Origin: Bacteroidota bacterium
GTDB taxonomy: Bacteria; Bacteroidota; Bacteroidia; Chitinophagales; Chitinophagaceae
Reading direction: 5' to 3'
Assembly (NCBI GenBank): GCA_023429825.1
Contig: JAEZDC010000108.1
Span: 1 to 47,483 of the forward strand
DNA: 47,483 bases
The stretch's first letter is position 1. Each line of letters begins with the position of its first letter. This document shows positions 34,050 through 43,297 of this stretch, piece after piece. The notes below the pieces were generated by a model. It had not been told where the DNA came from and made no database searches. It worked only from the letters and a program-made list of their open reading frames with translations. The position numbers and the translations under genes were made by a program.

Positions 34050-35513
34050 ATGCAAAAGATTCTTGTGATAGATGACGACAGAGACACCTGTTTAATGCTC
34101 AACCGTTTCCTTACACGCCAGGGTTTTGAAGTTCATGAAGCTTACCAGGGCAAAAAAGCGTTGGAGATGATCGAGTCGATATCTCCAGACCTGGTAATGA
34201 CAGATTTCAGGTTAGGTGATATGGATGGTAGCGAAGTTGTAACTAAAATAAAAGAGAAATACTATCACATTCCTGTATTGGTGATAACCGCTTACAGCGA
34301 TATCAAGACCGCTGTAGAAATCATGAAAATGGGTGCGTATGATTACATTACAAAACCCCTGTTTCCTGATGAGATCGTAGTTACGATAAGAAAGGCGCTG
34401 GATAATGCCCCGGCTGCAGGTACACAAGCGCCTGCTACGAACGAGGTAAGAGACTCCTCAGCTCCTTCACGAAAAAAATCTTCCGCAGCATACAGTGATG
34501 GTGGTGATTATATTTTTGGTTCCAGCAATGCCATGAAAGAGATCTTAAGACAGATCGAATTAGTGGCCCCAACAGATTATAGTGTAATTATTCATGGTGA
34601 GAGTGGAAGTGGTAAAGAAGGCTTGGCAAACGAAATTCATAAGCGTAGCAGGAGAAAAGACAAACCTTTTGTACCTATTGATTGCGGTGCTTTATCAAAA
34701 GAGCTTGCAATGAGTGAATTGTTCGGCCATGAGAAGGGTTCATTTACCGGTGCGACAGGACAAAAGATAGGAAGCTTTGAGATTGCTAACGGAGGAACTA
34801 TCTTCCTTGATGAGATCGCTAACCTTTCATACGAGATACAGGTTGGATTGCTTCGTGTGATACAGGAAAGAAAAGTAAGACGTGTAGGTGGCTTGCAGGA
34901 TATTCCGCTTGATGTAAGGATCATCGTAGCAAGTAATGAACGTTTATGGGAAGCAACACGCAAAGGAAAATTCCGTGAAGATCTTTTCCATCGATTCAAC
35001 GAATTCAGCATAGATATTCCACCACTTAGAGAAAGAAGCGAGGATATCATCTTATATGCAGATCACTTCCTTAACATTACATCTTCGCAATTGAATAAGG
35101 ATATAAAAGGATTTTCACCTGAAGTATCCGAAGCGTTCAAAAATTATGTGTGGTATGGTAATCTTAGAGAATTAAAGAACGTAATCAAAAGGGCAGCGCT
35201 GTTAACGGATGCTGAATACATAGAAGCAAGATCCCTTCCGTTTGAAATAATCAATTTCAAGAAACTCCAGTTTGAAAAACCTGCTGAACCTACTGTTATG
35301 GGTATAGCGGGAAATATGGAAGGCAAAACTGCTTTCGATCCTGCTCAACCGCTTAGTTTAAAAAATGCCAGCCGTGATGCTGAATACGAACTGATTTTGC
35401 AGGCATTGAAAAAAGCGAATTACAACAAGAGCAAAGCAGCCAAGCTGTTAGATATTGACAGGAAAACACTTTACAATAAAATGCAACAATACCAGGAGTT
35501 CAATAATCAATAA
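34050..35513 (+). CDS. Sigma-54-dependent transcriptional activator, NtrC type (REC-AAA+-Fis)
   Basis: A 487-residue NtrC-like activator. A receiver domain (MQKILVIDDDRDT; phosphoacceptor in LVMTDFRLGDMDG; Lys in YITKPLFPDE) is followed by an Ala/Ser-rich linker and an AAA+ domain with Walker A GESGSGKE, the sigma-54 contact loop GSFTGA (usual GAFTGA), Walker B GGTIFLDEI and an arginine finger region FREDLFHRF. The C-terminal Fis-type helix-turn-helix is YNKSKAAKLLDIDRKTLYNKM. Phosphorylation should trigger ATP-driven opening of RpoN promoters. Start at 34050 is chosen because the receiver begins there and the promoter is inside the longer frame. Its stop overlaps the start of the next gene (TAATG). 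Confidence 0.93.
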   Translation: MQKILVIDDDRDTCLMLNRFLTRQGFEVHEAYQGKKALEMIESISPDLVMTDFRLGDMDGSEVVTKIKEKYYHIPVLVITAYSDIKTAVEIMKMGAYDYITKPLFPDEIVVTIRKALDNAPAAGTQAPATNEVRDSSAPSRKKSSAAYSDGGDYIFGSSNAMKEILRQIELVAPTDYSVIIHGESGSGKEGLANEIHKRSRRKDKPFVPIDCGALSKELAMSELFGHEKGSFTGATGQKIGSFEIANGGTIFLDEIANLSYEIQVGLLRVIQERKVRRVGGLQDIPLDVRIIVASNERLWEATRKGKFREDLFHRFNEFSIDIPPLRERSEDIILYADHFLNITSSQLNKDIKGFSPEVSEAFKNYVWYGNLRELKNVIKRAALLTDAEYIEARSLPFEIINFKKLQFEKPAEPTVMGIAGNMEGKTAFDPAQPLSLKNASRDAEYELILQALKKANYNKSKAAKLLDIDRKTLYNKMQQYQEFNNQ

Positions 35514-36661
35514 TGCCTGTACTCGAATCAACCTTACCTTCTACACATACCGCCGAAGTTGAGGAACTCTTAAACTTTGGTATCTGGGAATATGACTTTG
35601 ATGAAGATATTTTTCATTGGTCAAAAGGTATGTATCGATTGTTTGGATATGATCCCGATAGCTTTACAGAAAAGATCACGAGTAATCTATACAGAAAACA
35701 TCTTACTGAAGAATCGAAAGATCTTGCGGAAGAGAAGAGGCTTGAAGTGATTCGTTCTGAAATGAATGAATACAGCTGGACGTTTGATATCATCAGCAAA
35801 GATGGTAAACACAAAAAACTGGAAACACACTCCAGGATAATACGTGACGATAATGGTAAACCTGTAAAATATCTTGGTACAACCAGAGATGTTACCCAGT
35901 TGAAGAACTATGAGAAAAACCTGGAAAAGACCATAGTTGAATTAAACCGGTCTAATAAAGATCTTGAAGAGTTTGCATATGTAGCTTCTCATGACTTACA
36001 GGAACCACTAAGGAAACTTTCAACATTTACAGAAAGACTCACCACTCGTTATTCAGATAAATTGGACGATGATGGCAAGATGTATACTGAACGCATCATG
36101 GCAGCTACCAACAACATGCGTTCACTTATTGAAAACCTGCTTGAGTTTTCAAGAGTAGCTAAATCCAGCGCCGCCTTTGAAAAAGTAGACCTAAATGAAA
36201 TCTTCAGGCAATCCTTGCAGGATAATGAACTAAGCATTTCAGAGACCAACACGAAGATCACTTCAGATACATTGCCGGCTATATCAGCAATTAGAACTCA
36301 AATGCTGCAATTGTTCAATAATATTATCAGTAATGCAATCAAGTTCAGAAAAAAAGAAGAACAACAAACAATTGAAATAACTTGCACAGATACTCCTCTA
36401 AGCATAAAAGCAAAACATATTTTACCTACTGAGCAAAATCATTATACAATAGAAATAAGGGACAAAGGAATTGGTTTTGAGCAGGAATATGCAGAACGGA
36501 TATTCCAGATCTTTCAAAGATTACATGGAAAAGTTGAATACCCGGGTACAGGTGTAGGATTGGCCATCTGCAAAAAAATTGTTGACAATCACAAAGGTGT
36601 AATTTACGCAGAAGGCTCGCCTGGAGAGGGGACTGTTTTTACTATCATCATACCAGAATAA
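35513..36661 (+). CDS. PAS domain sensor histidine kinase
   Basis: A 382-residue cytoplasmic kinase without transmembrane segments. A PAS fold (ILNFGIWEYDFDEDIFHWSKGMYRLFGYDPD ... GTTRDVTQLKNYE, about 15-130) is followed by a short coiled coil, the phosphoacceptor H-box VASHDLQEPLRKL, the N-box NIISNAIKFRK, and the G boxes DKGIGFE and GTGVGLAICKKIVDNHKG. It autophosphorylates on His in response to an intracellular cue. Its ATG overlaps the stop of the sigma-54 activator, so it is translationally coupled and probably its cognate kinase. Confidence 0.92.
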   Translation: MPVLESTLPSTHTAEVEELLNFGIWEYDFDEDIFHWSKGMYRLFGYDPDSFTEKITSNLYRKHLTEESKDLAEEKRLEVIRSEMNEYSWTFDIISKDGKHKKLETHSRIIRDDNGKPVKYLGTTRDVTQLKNYEKNLEKTIVELNRSNKDLEEFAYVASHDLQEPLRKLSTFTERLTTRYSDKLDDDGKMYTERIMAATNNMRSLIENLLEFSRVAKSSAAFEKVDLNEIFRQSLQDNELSISETNTKITSDTLPAISAIRTQMLQLFNNIISNAIKFRKKEEQQTIEITCTDTPLSIKAKHILPTEQNHYTIEIRDKGIGFEQEYAERIFQIFQRLHGKVEYPGTGVGLAICKKIVDNHKGVIYAEGSPGEGTVFTIIIPE

Positions 36662-36671
36662 ATTCTTACAT

Positions 36672-38114
36672 ATGGCTGTTAATTATTCATCAGTTAAGAT
36701 CCTTGTTATTGATGATGATAAAGATGATTTTCTCATCATTTCAGATTACATCAAATTCATTCCAAATAATAATTTCACTATCGACTGGTGCTATAATTAT
36801 CAACAGGCTGAAGAACATATTCGTAGCAGAACACACGAAATATATTTTGTTGATTACAGATTAGGTGCAAAGACCGGTCTGGACCTTTTACAATTCGCGG
36901 CCAGCATTCAATGCCAGGAGCCAATAATACTATTAACCGGTAAAGGCAGCCAGGATATTGATATCAAAGCGATGCAGACGGGCGCCACAGATTACCTGAT
37001 AAAGTCTGAGTTGAACACGGAGAAACTGGAGCGATGCATTCGCTATGCATTAGAAAGAACAGCATCAACACAGGCGCTAAGAGAGAATGAAAGAAAATAC
37101 CGCAACATTTTCGAAAGATCAAAGGACGCAGTCTTTCTCGCAGATCCTGAATTCAATTTCCGTGATGTGAATACCGCAACTTCTGATCTGCTTGAGTTTA
37201 ATAAAGAAGAAATACTTACTAAGAACTTTTATGATCTGCTTGCCGATCCTGATGACAAGCGGTTGTTACATCAATGGCTTGCAGACAGAGGACAGGTAGA
37301 AGACATGGAAATTGATGTACTTACCAAAAGTGGTGACAGAAAAAGCTGCATCGTTTCAGTAGAATTTCAAACCGATAAAACAAATTCATTTTTTCTCCAG
37401 GGTATTTTACATGATATCACTAACCTGAAGAAAGCTGAAAAAGCAAATCTGCAAATAGAAAAACTTGCGGCTACAGGCCGTTTGATCAGGACACTTGCTC
37501 ATGAAGTAAGAAATCCACTTAACAATATCAATATGAGCGTTGAGCAATTGTTGCTGGAAAACAGATCTGAAGACGATCTTGTTTTCTTTGATATCATTCA
37601 GCGCAATTCCAAGCGCATCGATAATCTCATTACGGAATTACTTGAATCTTCCAGGCCTTACGATCTCAACTTCCAGCCATATAATTTGCAGGAGATTGTG
37701 GAAGAAACTCTTTCAATGGCTATCGATCGTATCACACTTAGAAATATTCAGTTGGAAAAACACTACCCTCCTAAACCTGCAGAGATTCGTGCAGACAAAG
37801 ACAAGCTGAAACTTGCATTATTGAATTTTGTGATCAATGCGGTTGAGGCAATGCCTGAAAAAAGTGGCAAACTCGATATTGCAATCGATTCAAAAGATAG
37901 CAGGCACATACTATATATCAAAGACAACGGTTGCGGTATTCCTGAAGAAAATTTATCAAGACTATTTGAGCCTTATTTCACAACTAAAAGGAATGGCATT
38001 GGTTTAGGACTGGCGTCTTCGCTCAATATTTTACAATCACATAAAGCAAAGATTGATGTCCAGTCTTCTACAAACGCAGGTACTCAATTCGCCATTACTT
38101 TCAACGAGAATTAA
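36672..38114 (+). CDS. Hybrid receiver-PAS-histidine kinase
   Basis: A 480-residue soluble protein. An N-terminal receiver domain (VKILVIDDDKDD; phosphoacceptor in IYFVDYRLGAKTG; DYLIKSEL with Ser instead of Pro after the Lys) is followed by a PAS domain (NIFERSKDAVFLADPEFNFRDVNTA), the H-box LAHEVRNPLNNIN, an N-box NFVINAVEAMPE, and G boxes DNGCGIPEE and GIGLGLASSLNI. The reversed order (receiver first) suggests that the kinase is controlled by phosphotransfer from another kinase. It is 10 bp downstream of the PAS kinase in the same operon, so a relay among the three proteins is plausible. Confidence 0.92.
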   Translation: MAVNYSSVKILVIDDDKDDFLIISDYIKFIPNNNFTIDWCYNYQQAEEHIRSRTHEIYFVDYRLGAKTGLDLLQFAASIQCQEPIILLTGKGSQDIDIKAMQTGATDYLIKSELNTEKLERCIRYALERTASTQALRENERKYRNIFERSKDAVFLADPEFNFRDVNTATSDLLEFNKEEILTKNFYDLLADPDDKRLLHQWLADRGQVEDMEIDVLTKSGDRKSCIVSVEFQTDKTNSFFLQGILHDITNLKKAEKANLQIEKLAATGRLIRTLAHEVRNPLNNINMSVEQLLLENRSEDDLVFFDIIQRNSKRIDNLITELLESSRPYDLNFQPYNLQEIVEETLSMAIDRITLRNIQLEKHYPPKPAEIRADKDKLKLALLNFVINAVEAMPEKSGKLDIAIDSKDSRHILYIKDNGCGIPEENLSRLFEPYFTTKRNGIGLGLASSLNILQSHKAKIDVQSSTNAGTQFAITFNEN

Positions 38115-38155
38115 AAAAAATTATTGAGTATTTTTTTACCAGCTTTAATACACAA

Positions 38156-38189
38156 CTTAGCACCTGTTCTGTCTCTCACTGCACCGTTC
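38156..38189 (-). repeat. Possible diverged third copy of the dispersed repeat
   Basis: The reverse complement starts GAACG and ends CTAAG with a central GAC..AAC.GG block resembling 9827-9870. The likeness is loose. The surrounding 38115-38358 region has no gene. Confidence 0.3.
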
Positions 38190-38358
38190 ATAACTTTCAT
38201 GAGCTATCAGGCAATCAACTATCAATAAGTTAGCGGCACTGCACCGGCACTTATGTAGATGTAATTCCTCAGAAAAAATTGATTTGCAGTTGGAAAACAA
38301 CATCCTTAACAAATGGTATCCGTTTTGAATTATTGATAGCAGAACAAATGACGAGAAT

Positions 38359-38856
38359 ATGCTAACCGACAAAGAAAAGAATCTGGTCTTTTTAAAGGAT
38401 AAGATCAAGGATCTGGAAAGTGCGTTGTTTTACAATCATAGTTCTGCGGTTTTAAAATTGCCAGTGTGTGTGGTAAAGATTTTAGAAGTAGACGAAGTAG
38501 GACAATTATGGTATTCAGTTAATCGCCCTTCGCAATGTCTTGAACATTTTGAACATGAATTTCCGGCCGAGCTGCAATTCTATAGAAAAGGAAAACAGCA
38601 TCGAATAAAAATAAGTGGTAAAGCCGTAATAGTAGACGATCCTGAAGTGCTATATACTTTACCTGAGTCGATCACTTCCAAGTTTGATTATAAATCAAGT
38701 GTTCTTGTACGAATGAACATGAACATGGTTGACTATTTTGAACCTTATGCTTTCAAGAAAACGAATTGGTTTGATTCTGTAAGAAACTATATATACAAAT
38801 GGATATATAACGGTCAGCCACAGTATCAACCTTACCTGACAGATACAGCATTTTAA
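38359..38856 (+). CDS. Split-barrel (pyridoxamine 5'-phosphate oxidase-like) protein
   Basis: A 165-residue protein resembling the FMN-binding split-barrel family that includes general stress protein 26: LPVCVVKILEVDEVGQLWYSVNRPSQCLEHFEHEFPAELQFY and KQHRIKISGKAVIVDDPEVL are typical strands, with a long aromatic C-terminus (WFDSVRNYIYKWIYNGQPQYQPYL). The flavin-binding residues are not clearly readable, so cofactor binding is uncertain. It has a 244-bp upstream gap and ends at a bidirectional terminator shared with the TonB receptor gene. Confidence 0.72.
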   Translation: MLTDKEKNLVFLKDKIKDLESALFYNHSSAVLKLPVCVVKILEVDEVGQLWYSVNRPSQCLEHFEHEFPAELQFYRKGKQHRIKISGKAVIVDDPEVLYTLPESITSKFDYKSSVLVRMNMNMVDYFEPYAFKKTNWFDSVRNYIYKWIYNGQPQYQPYLTDTAF

Positions 38857-38888
38857 TTTTTAGAGTTACCAACCAGTAACTTTGAAAC

Positions 38889-38917
38889 AAAAAGCCACCA
38901 TATACTGGTGGCTTTTT
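38889..38917 (+). terminator. Bidirectional terminator
   Basis: A 12-bp perfect stem AAAAAGCCACCA/TGGTGGCTTTTT with a 5-nt loop has T runs on both strands. It lies between convergent genes (stops at 38856 and 38936), so it serves both. Confidence 0.92.
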
Positions 38918-38935
38918 ATATCCTGGATGCTCAAC

Positions 38936-41329
38936 TTAATTTGTAGGAGGTGAATCTATATTCAGGAAATTATTATCTTCCTTTTTCTTTATCCCGAAAT
39001 TGTATCGCACATTGATACCAATCCTTCTTGTATCAGCATAACGTGAACCTTTGGCTACTACACTTCCCTGGTTAATAGAGAAATCATTCTTGTTAGTGTA
39101 GAACATGTCGTTCATGCTTAATGTCACCACTAGTTTTTGTTTCAGGAACTGTCGATTGATAGAGGCGTTCAAGGAACCGAAAGAACCCAATTCATAAAAC
39201 TGCTGCAAGCCTTTAAATCTAACAAATCCATTAAGCGTGAATTGAGAAAGCTTACCAAGCTTTAATTGGTGATAAGTGAACACTGTCCAGGTGCCTCTTT
39301 TATACGAAAGTGGATTGTTTTCATACAAGCCTTCATAAAAATTATGGTTGTACTGGGCTCCTAAAACAAAAAAGTATTTTCCGCCGGGAGGAATTGCACC
39401 TAGCCCTCGTAAATAAAATTCTTTGTTCTTTCCTAAGTTGTCATACGTACGGTAAAAAAGCGCTTTACTCGTGTCTGCCTGGTATACAACATTAGTGAAG
39501 ATATCTTTCGTTTGATTTACACCAACTGCAAATAATGGTCTTTCGTCTACACTGATATTCGCCTCATAATTGTTTGTGAACTGAGGACGCAAAGAAGGAT
39601 TACCCGTTTCATACATGTATTGATCGATGTACCGGGCAAAAGGATTCAGATAATCATAACCCGGGCGATTCAATGTTCTTCGATATACCAGGTATGCCCT
39701 CAATTCATAGTTTGCAATCGCCATTACCTTTTTACTCAGGTATACATAAGGAAAGAGATCCGTACGGTGTATCGCAAATGATGTATCTCTTGGCACCATT
39801 TGATGGCCATTCATATTCGTATTCTCCATCCTCGTTCCAAATTTTAAGATGAAGTTCTTTCCTAACGTTTTTGACCCCTGCACATAAGCCGCATTGATAT
39901 TCTCTGAATATTGGAAAGCGTTTGTACGTCTCACGTCTTTTATCCTGTTTGATCCGCTATATGTAAAGTAATCGGCAACGCTTTTAAATTCCAGCCACGA
40001 GGATCTCACACCAGCCTCGAATGTAAACCTGTTCTTCATTTTCAACTTCAGATCAGATTTAATTACAGCGTAGTGTCTTTTACCATTATTATTTCCATCT
40101 CCTCCTGCAAAACTGCCCATACTATTTGTGTATAGCTGATCATTATTGTTGTTGGAATAAGAATACCAGAGGTTATTCGTCCATTCAGACCCGGAAGTAT
40201 CCAGTTTTAGCTTACCATCAAGGCCATTACCAATATAGAAATTACCCCCTGTATTCCTCACCTTGTTAATGTTGGTACCGTACACATTTCCTGTACTTAT
40301 TTTTTTGAAAAGGTTGGTATTCTCTGTGCTATTATTAATATCATTAAAACTGATATTTCCGCTGAAATCAAGATCGAAATTCTTTGCTAATTGATCACTG
40401 TATCCATACCCGGCATAATACGAAGGTGTTTTATACCGTGTAAAAGCATTTTGTGATAAAACAGAATCAGGTGCAAATGTGCGATCAGTGGCGATCGTCT
40501 CATAAAAATTTCTTCTGCTATAATTAAGGTTGAGATAAGTTGTTCGCTTACCGTTATTGTTATTGATATTTAAACCGATAAATTGGTTTCCATAAGTTCC
40601 CTGTTGAGCAGCTACAGTAACACTACCTGTCATTCCGAGCTTTACCCCTTTCTTCAAAATAATATTGATGATCCCACCTGTTCCAGATGCATCATATTTA
40701 GCTGAAGGAGATCTGATGATCTCAATCTTAGCTACAGCATTCGGAGGAAGATTCTTTAGCATGGTTGCGATATCTGCAGCACTCATCTTCATCTCTCTTC
40801 CATTAATATAAATAGCTGAAGGTGTTGTACTGCTTAAATAAACATTTCCATCCTGGTCAAGAAATACACCAGGTGTTTTTTCTAATACTTCATATGCATT
40901 GGTAGATGCTGCAGCAAGATTTTCAGGTTCTACAATGGTTTTATCATCTTCCTGGCGCATCAACGGTCTTGTTGAAGTAACAGTCACAGTATTCAGTGTA
41001 CCTGTAACAGGCTCCGCAACCAATGTAAAGTTCTGGTCTTCTTTAACGGTGATCCCCTTTTCTATCGTCTTATAGTTGAGTGAAGTGATGATGACCTTAT
41101 ACTGCTGGTTATTTTGCAGCTTTAGTTTACACACACCATTGCTATCTGCTACTTTCTGAACCGAATTTAAAGTATCCAGCATTGGAACAGCTTTTACCGT
41201 CGCGAAGGCAACGGGTTTATTGGAGTGATTGATGATTCTGAATTGAATGTTATTAACCTGGGCAAATGAGATCATATGGGCTGTGCAAAAAAAAGAAATG
41301 AGAATAATACGCAGTTGATTAGGTGCCAT
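38936..41329 (-). CDS. TonB-dependent receptor / outer-membrane beta-barrel family protein
   Basis: A 797-residue outer-membrane protein. The signal peptide is about residues 1-23 (ends MISFAQ). A carboxypeptidase-regulatory-like Ig domain (FRIINHSNKPVAFATVKAVP) is followed by a plug domain (AYEVLEKTPGVFLDQDGNVYLSSTTPSAIYINGREM ... SAKYDASGTGGIINIILKK) and a long barrel ending NVRYNFGIKKK. This pattern is the OMP_b-brl_3 type, distinct from the SusC type, and often handles siderophore-like or peptide ligands. No SusD partner or regulator is adjacent. Ligand unknown. Confidence 0.9.
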   Translation of the reverse strand: MAPNQLRIILISFFCTAHMISFAQVNNIQFRIINHSNKPVAFATVKAVPMLDTLNSVQKVADSNGVCKLKLQNNQQYKVIITSLNYKTIEKGITVKEDQNFTLVAEPVTGTLNTVTVTSTRPLMRQEDDKTIVEPENLAAASTNAYEVLEKTPGVFLDQDGNVYLSSTTPSAIYINGREMKMSAADIATMLKNLPPNAVAKIEIIRSPSAKYDASGTGGIINIILKKGVKLGMTGSVTVAAQQGTYGNQFIGLNINNNNGKRTTYLNLNYSRRNFYETIATDRTFAPDSVLSQNAFTRYKTPSYYAGYGYSDQLAKNFDLDFSGNISFNDINNSTENTNLFKKISTGNVYGTNINKVRNTGGNFYIGNGLDGKLKLDTSGSEWTNNLWYSYSNNNNDQLYTNSMGSFAGGDGNNNGKRHYAVIKSDLKLKMKNRFTFEAGVRSSWLEFKSVADYFTYSGSNRIKDVRRTNAFQYSENINAAYVQGSKTLGKNFILKFGTRMENTNMNGHQMVPRDTSFAIHRTDLFPYVYLSKKVMAIANYELRAYLVYRRTLNRPGYDYLNPFARYIDQYMYETGNPSLRPQFTNNYEANISVDERPLFAVGVNQTKDIFTNVVYQADTSKALFYRTYDNLGKNKEFYLRGLGAIPPGGKYFFVLGAQYNHNFYEGLYENNPLSYKRGTWTVFTYHQLKLGKLSQFTLNGFVRFKGLQQFYELGSFGSLNASINRQFLKQKLVVTLSMNDMFYTNKNDFSINQGSVVAKGSRYADTRRIGINVRYNFGIKKKEDNNFLNIDSPPTN

Positions 41330-41477
41330 GGAGTAAAAATAGGTTGATTAGATTGGGGATCAGATTTAAAAAATGTTAAACGAACTGCGCACTTGATTTG
41401 TTACAATAATGGTCATATCTGCATTTTAATAATGCTTGAAATAACATTAACTGCAGTATCAAGTTTATTTTATGTTT

Positions 41478-42206
41478 TTATAGAGGCGTGTATGTAAACT
41501 TAGCGATCACTATTTCTGTGGATGCTTCGTGTGAAGGTTTGTTACCCGCATACAACCAAAGATTGATTAGCACAGGCATTGCAATGTTGGAAATGTTTTG
41601 AGTGCATATTTTTCTATAAAATTCGCCAACATCTTTTTGTGAAAAGCCATGCAGGCTTTGAAAAAGCACGGAGTTGGGCGCCCAGGTAAACCGATGCGTG
41701 GAGCGATCATTCTTTAGCCGAAAATTTGTCTCAAAACTGCATCGTGCAGAATTGTTAGCAGGCCAAACAGTGTAATGAAGGTTGTTAGCATTTTGCTCTC
41801 CCCATTTGGTAAACTCAATATCCATTTCATGATGATGGTCTAAAGCATAACCCGGATAGGTAAAACAGGCAAATACGACATTCTTATCCAATGAATCTAT
41901 TCTTCCTTCTATTCTGAACTCAAATGTTCCATACAAAAACTTTTGTGTGGTCTCTACTTCAGCACAATACCACTTACCATCTTTATATGTTAGCTTGAGA
42001 TGAAGTTTCCCATCACTATCTACCCAAACATTTTCATCACTCCAATAATTTGGGCCTGGCCCTTTTAACGTATGATGATCTTTGACCCGCCACTCATAAC
42101 CGCTAAAACGAACGGTTTTCTCATTGCTATTTTGCGTTGATATTTTTCTATTGCACGAGAAGGACAAGACATAAGCACAGAACCATATGAAATATTTCGG
42201 TTGCAT
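41478..42206 (-). CDS. Glycoside hydrolase family 16 lipoprotein
   Basis: A 242-residue protein with a lipobox (VLSFSC, Cys18), so it is a lipoprotein. The fold is a GH16 beta-jelly-roll with the catalytic Glu-x-Asp-x-Glu motif in HHHEMDIEFTKWG, plus FLYGTFEFRIEG and THRFTWAPNSVLF, all standard for the family. It should cleave beta-1,3/1,4-glucans or galactans at the cell surface; the specificity is not readable. Its start directly follows the stop of the LLM oxidoreductase (TAA-ATG), so the two are cotranscribed, which is unusual. Confidence 0.87.
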   Translation of the reverse strand: MQPKYFIWFCAYVLSFSCNRKISTQNSNEKTVRFSGYEWRVKDHHTLKGPGPNYWSDENVWVDSDGKLHLKLTYKDGKWYCAEVETTQKFLYGTFEFRIEGRIDSLDKNVVFACFTYPGYALDHHHEMDIEFTKWGEQNANNLHYTVWPANNSARCSFETNFRLKNDRSTHRFTWAPNSVLFQSLHGFSQKDVGEFYRKICTQNISNIAMPVLINLWLYAGNKPSHEASTEIVIAKFTYTPL

Positions 42207-43241
42207 TTATTTGCTTGTATGTTTTCTTACCTCAGGGGCAACTTCACTGCCAAGCAATTCTATTGCCCGCAGAATTTTATCATGAGGCATTGTTCCTAAA
42301 CTCATTTGAGCAAGGAAACGGGTATTACCGAATAATTCATACTCGTACAAAATTTTATCGATCACCTCTTGCGGGCTTCCAACAAGCACTGCCCCTTCTT
42401 TTTGGGTGGAGGCTTCGAACTGATCTCTCGTCAAAGGAGGCCATCCTCTTTCCTTTCCGATTCTGCCCATTACTTCCGCATATGCCGGATAGAATTCATC
42501 TCTTGCCTGCTTAGAATCATTTGCTATGTATACATGAGAGTTGATACTAAGTTGAAGCTTATTTACATCATGTCCTGCTTTCCGATACACATCTTTATAT
42601 AGTTGTGCATAAGGAGCGAACCTTGCCGGCATTCCACCGATGATAGCTAAAGCCATAGGCAATCCGTATTCAGCAGCACGAACCACCGATTCTGGAGTAC
42701 CACCTACCGCTATCCAAAGCGGTAACTTATCTTGATACGGCCGGGGATAAATTCCGAGGTTATTGATCGTTTGTGTATGTTCTCCTTTCCAGTTTAATTG
42801 TTCAGACTCATTGATCTGGATGAGCATTTGAAGTTTTTCACTGAAAAGTGAATCGTAATCTTTCAGATCAAATCCAAACAACGGAAATGATTCAATGAAC
42901 GATCCTCTGCCTGCCATGATTTCTGCTCGTCCACCTGATAAAAGATCGATGGTTGAGAATTGCTGAAATACCCTGACCGGATCATCCGAACTCAAAACGG
43001 TAACAGCACTGGAGAGTTTAATGTTCTTAGTTCGTGCAGCAGCCGCGCCCAATACAACAGCAGGAGCAGAAACAGCATAATCAGGACGATGATGTTCCCC
43101 GATAGCAAACACGTCCAGGCCAACCTGGTCTGCAAGTTCAATTTCTTCTAACAGGTTTTGTATTCTTTGGTGCGGTGAAATAGTTTGTTTTGTAACCGGG
43201 TGCGTACCCACATCTCCAAAAGTGTAAATACCTATTTCCAT
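42207..43241 (-). CDS. LLM class flavin-dependent oxidoreductase
   Basis: A 344-residue luciferase-like monooxygenase fold (TIM barrel). Family segments: MEIGIYTFGDVGTHP, ELADQVGLDVFAIGEHHRPDYAVSAPAVVLGAAAARTKNIKLSSAVTVLSSDDPVRVFQQFSTIDLLSGGRAEIMAGRG, and WIAVGGTPESVVRAAEYGLPMALAIIGG. It uses reduced FMN or F420-like flavin to oxidise an unknown substrate. It has the LLM signature EHHRPDY. It starts the two-gene unit that continues with the GH16 lipoprotein. Confidence 0.9.
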   Translation of the reverse strand: MEIGIYTFGDVGTHPVTKQTISPHQRIQNLLEEIELADQVGLDVFAIGEHHRPDYAVSAPAVVLGAAAARTKNIKLSSAVTVLSSDDPVRVFQQFSTIDLLSGGRAEIMAGRGSFIESFPLFGFDLKDYDSLFSEKLQMLIQINESEQLNWKGEHTQTINNLGIYPRPYQDKLPLWIAVGGTPESVVRAAEYGLPMALAIIGGMPARFAPYAQLYKDVYRKAGHDVNKLQLSINSHVYIANDSKQARDEFYPAYAEVMGRIGKERGWPPLTRDQFEASTQKEGAVLVGSPQEVIDKILYEYELFGNTRFLAQMSLGTMPHDKILRAIELLGSEVAPEVRKHTSK

Positions 43242-43297
43242 ATCTGCAAAAATGCAACAAAATAGTGCCTCAAACTACGCTTTGATAAAAGTGGAGA

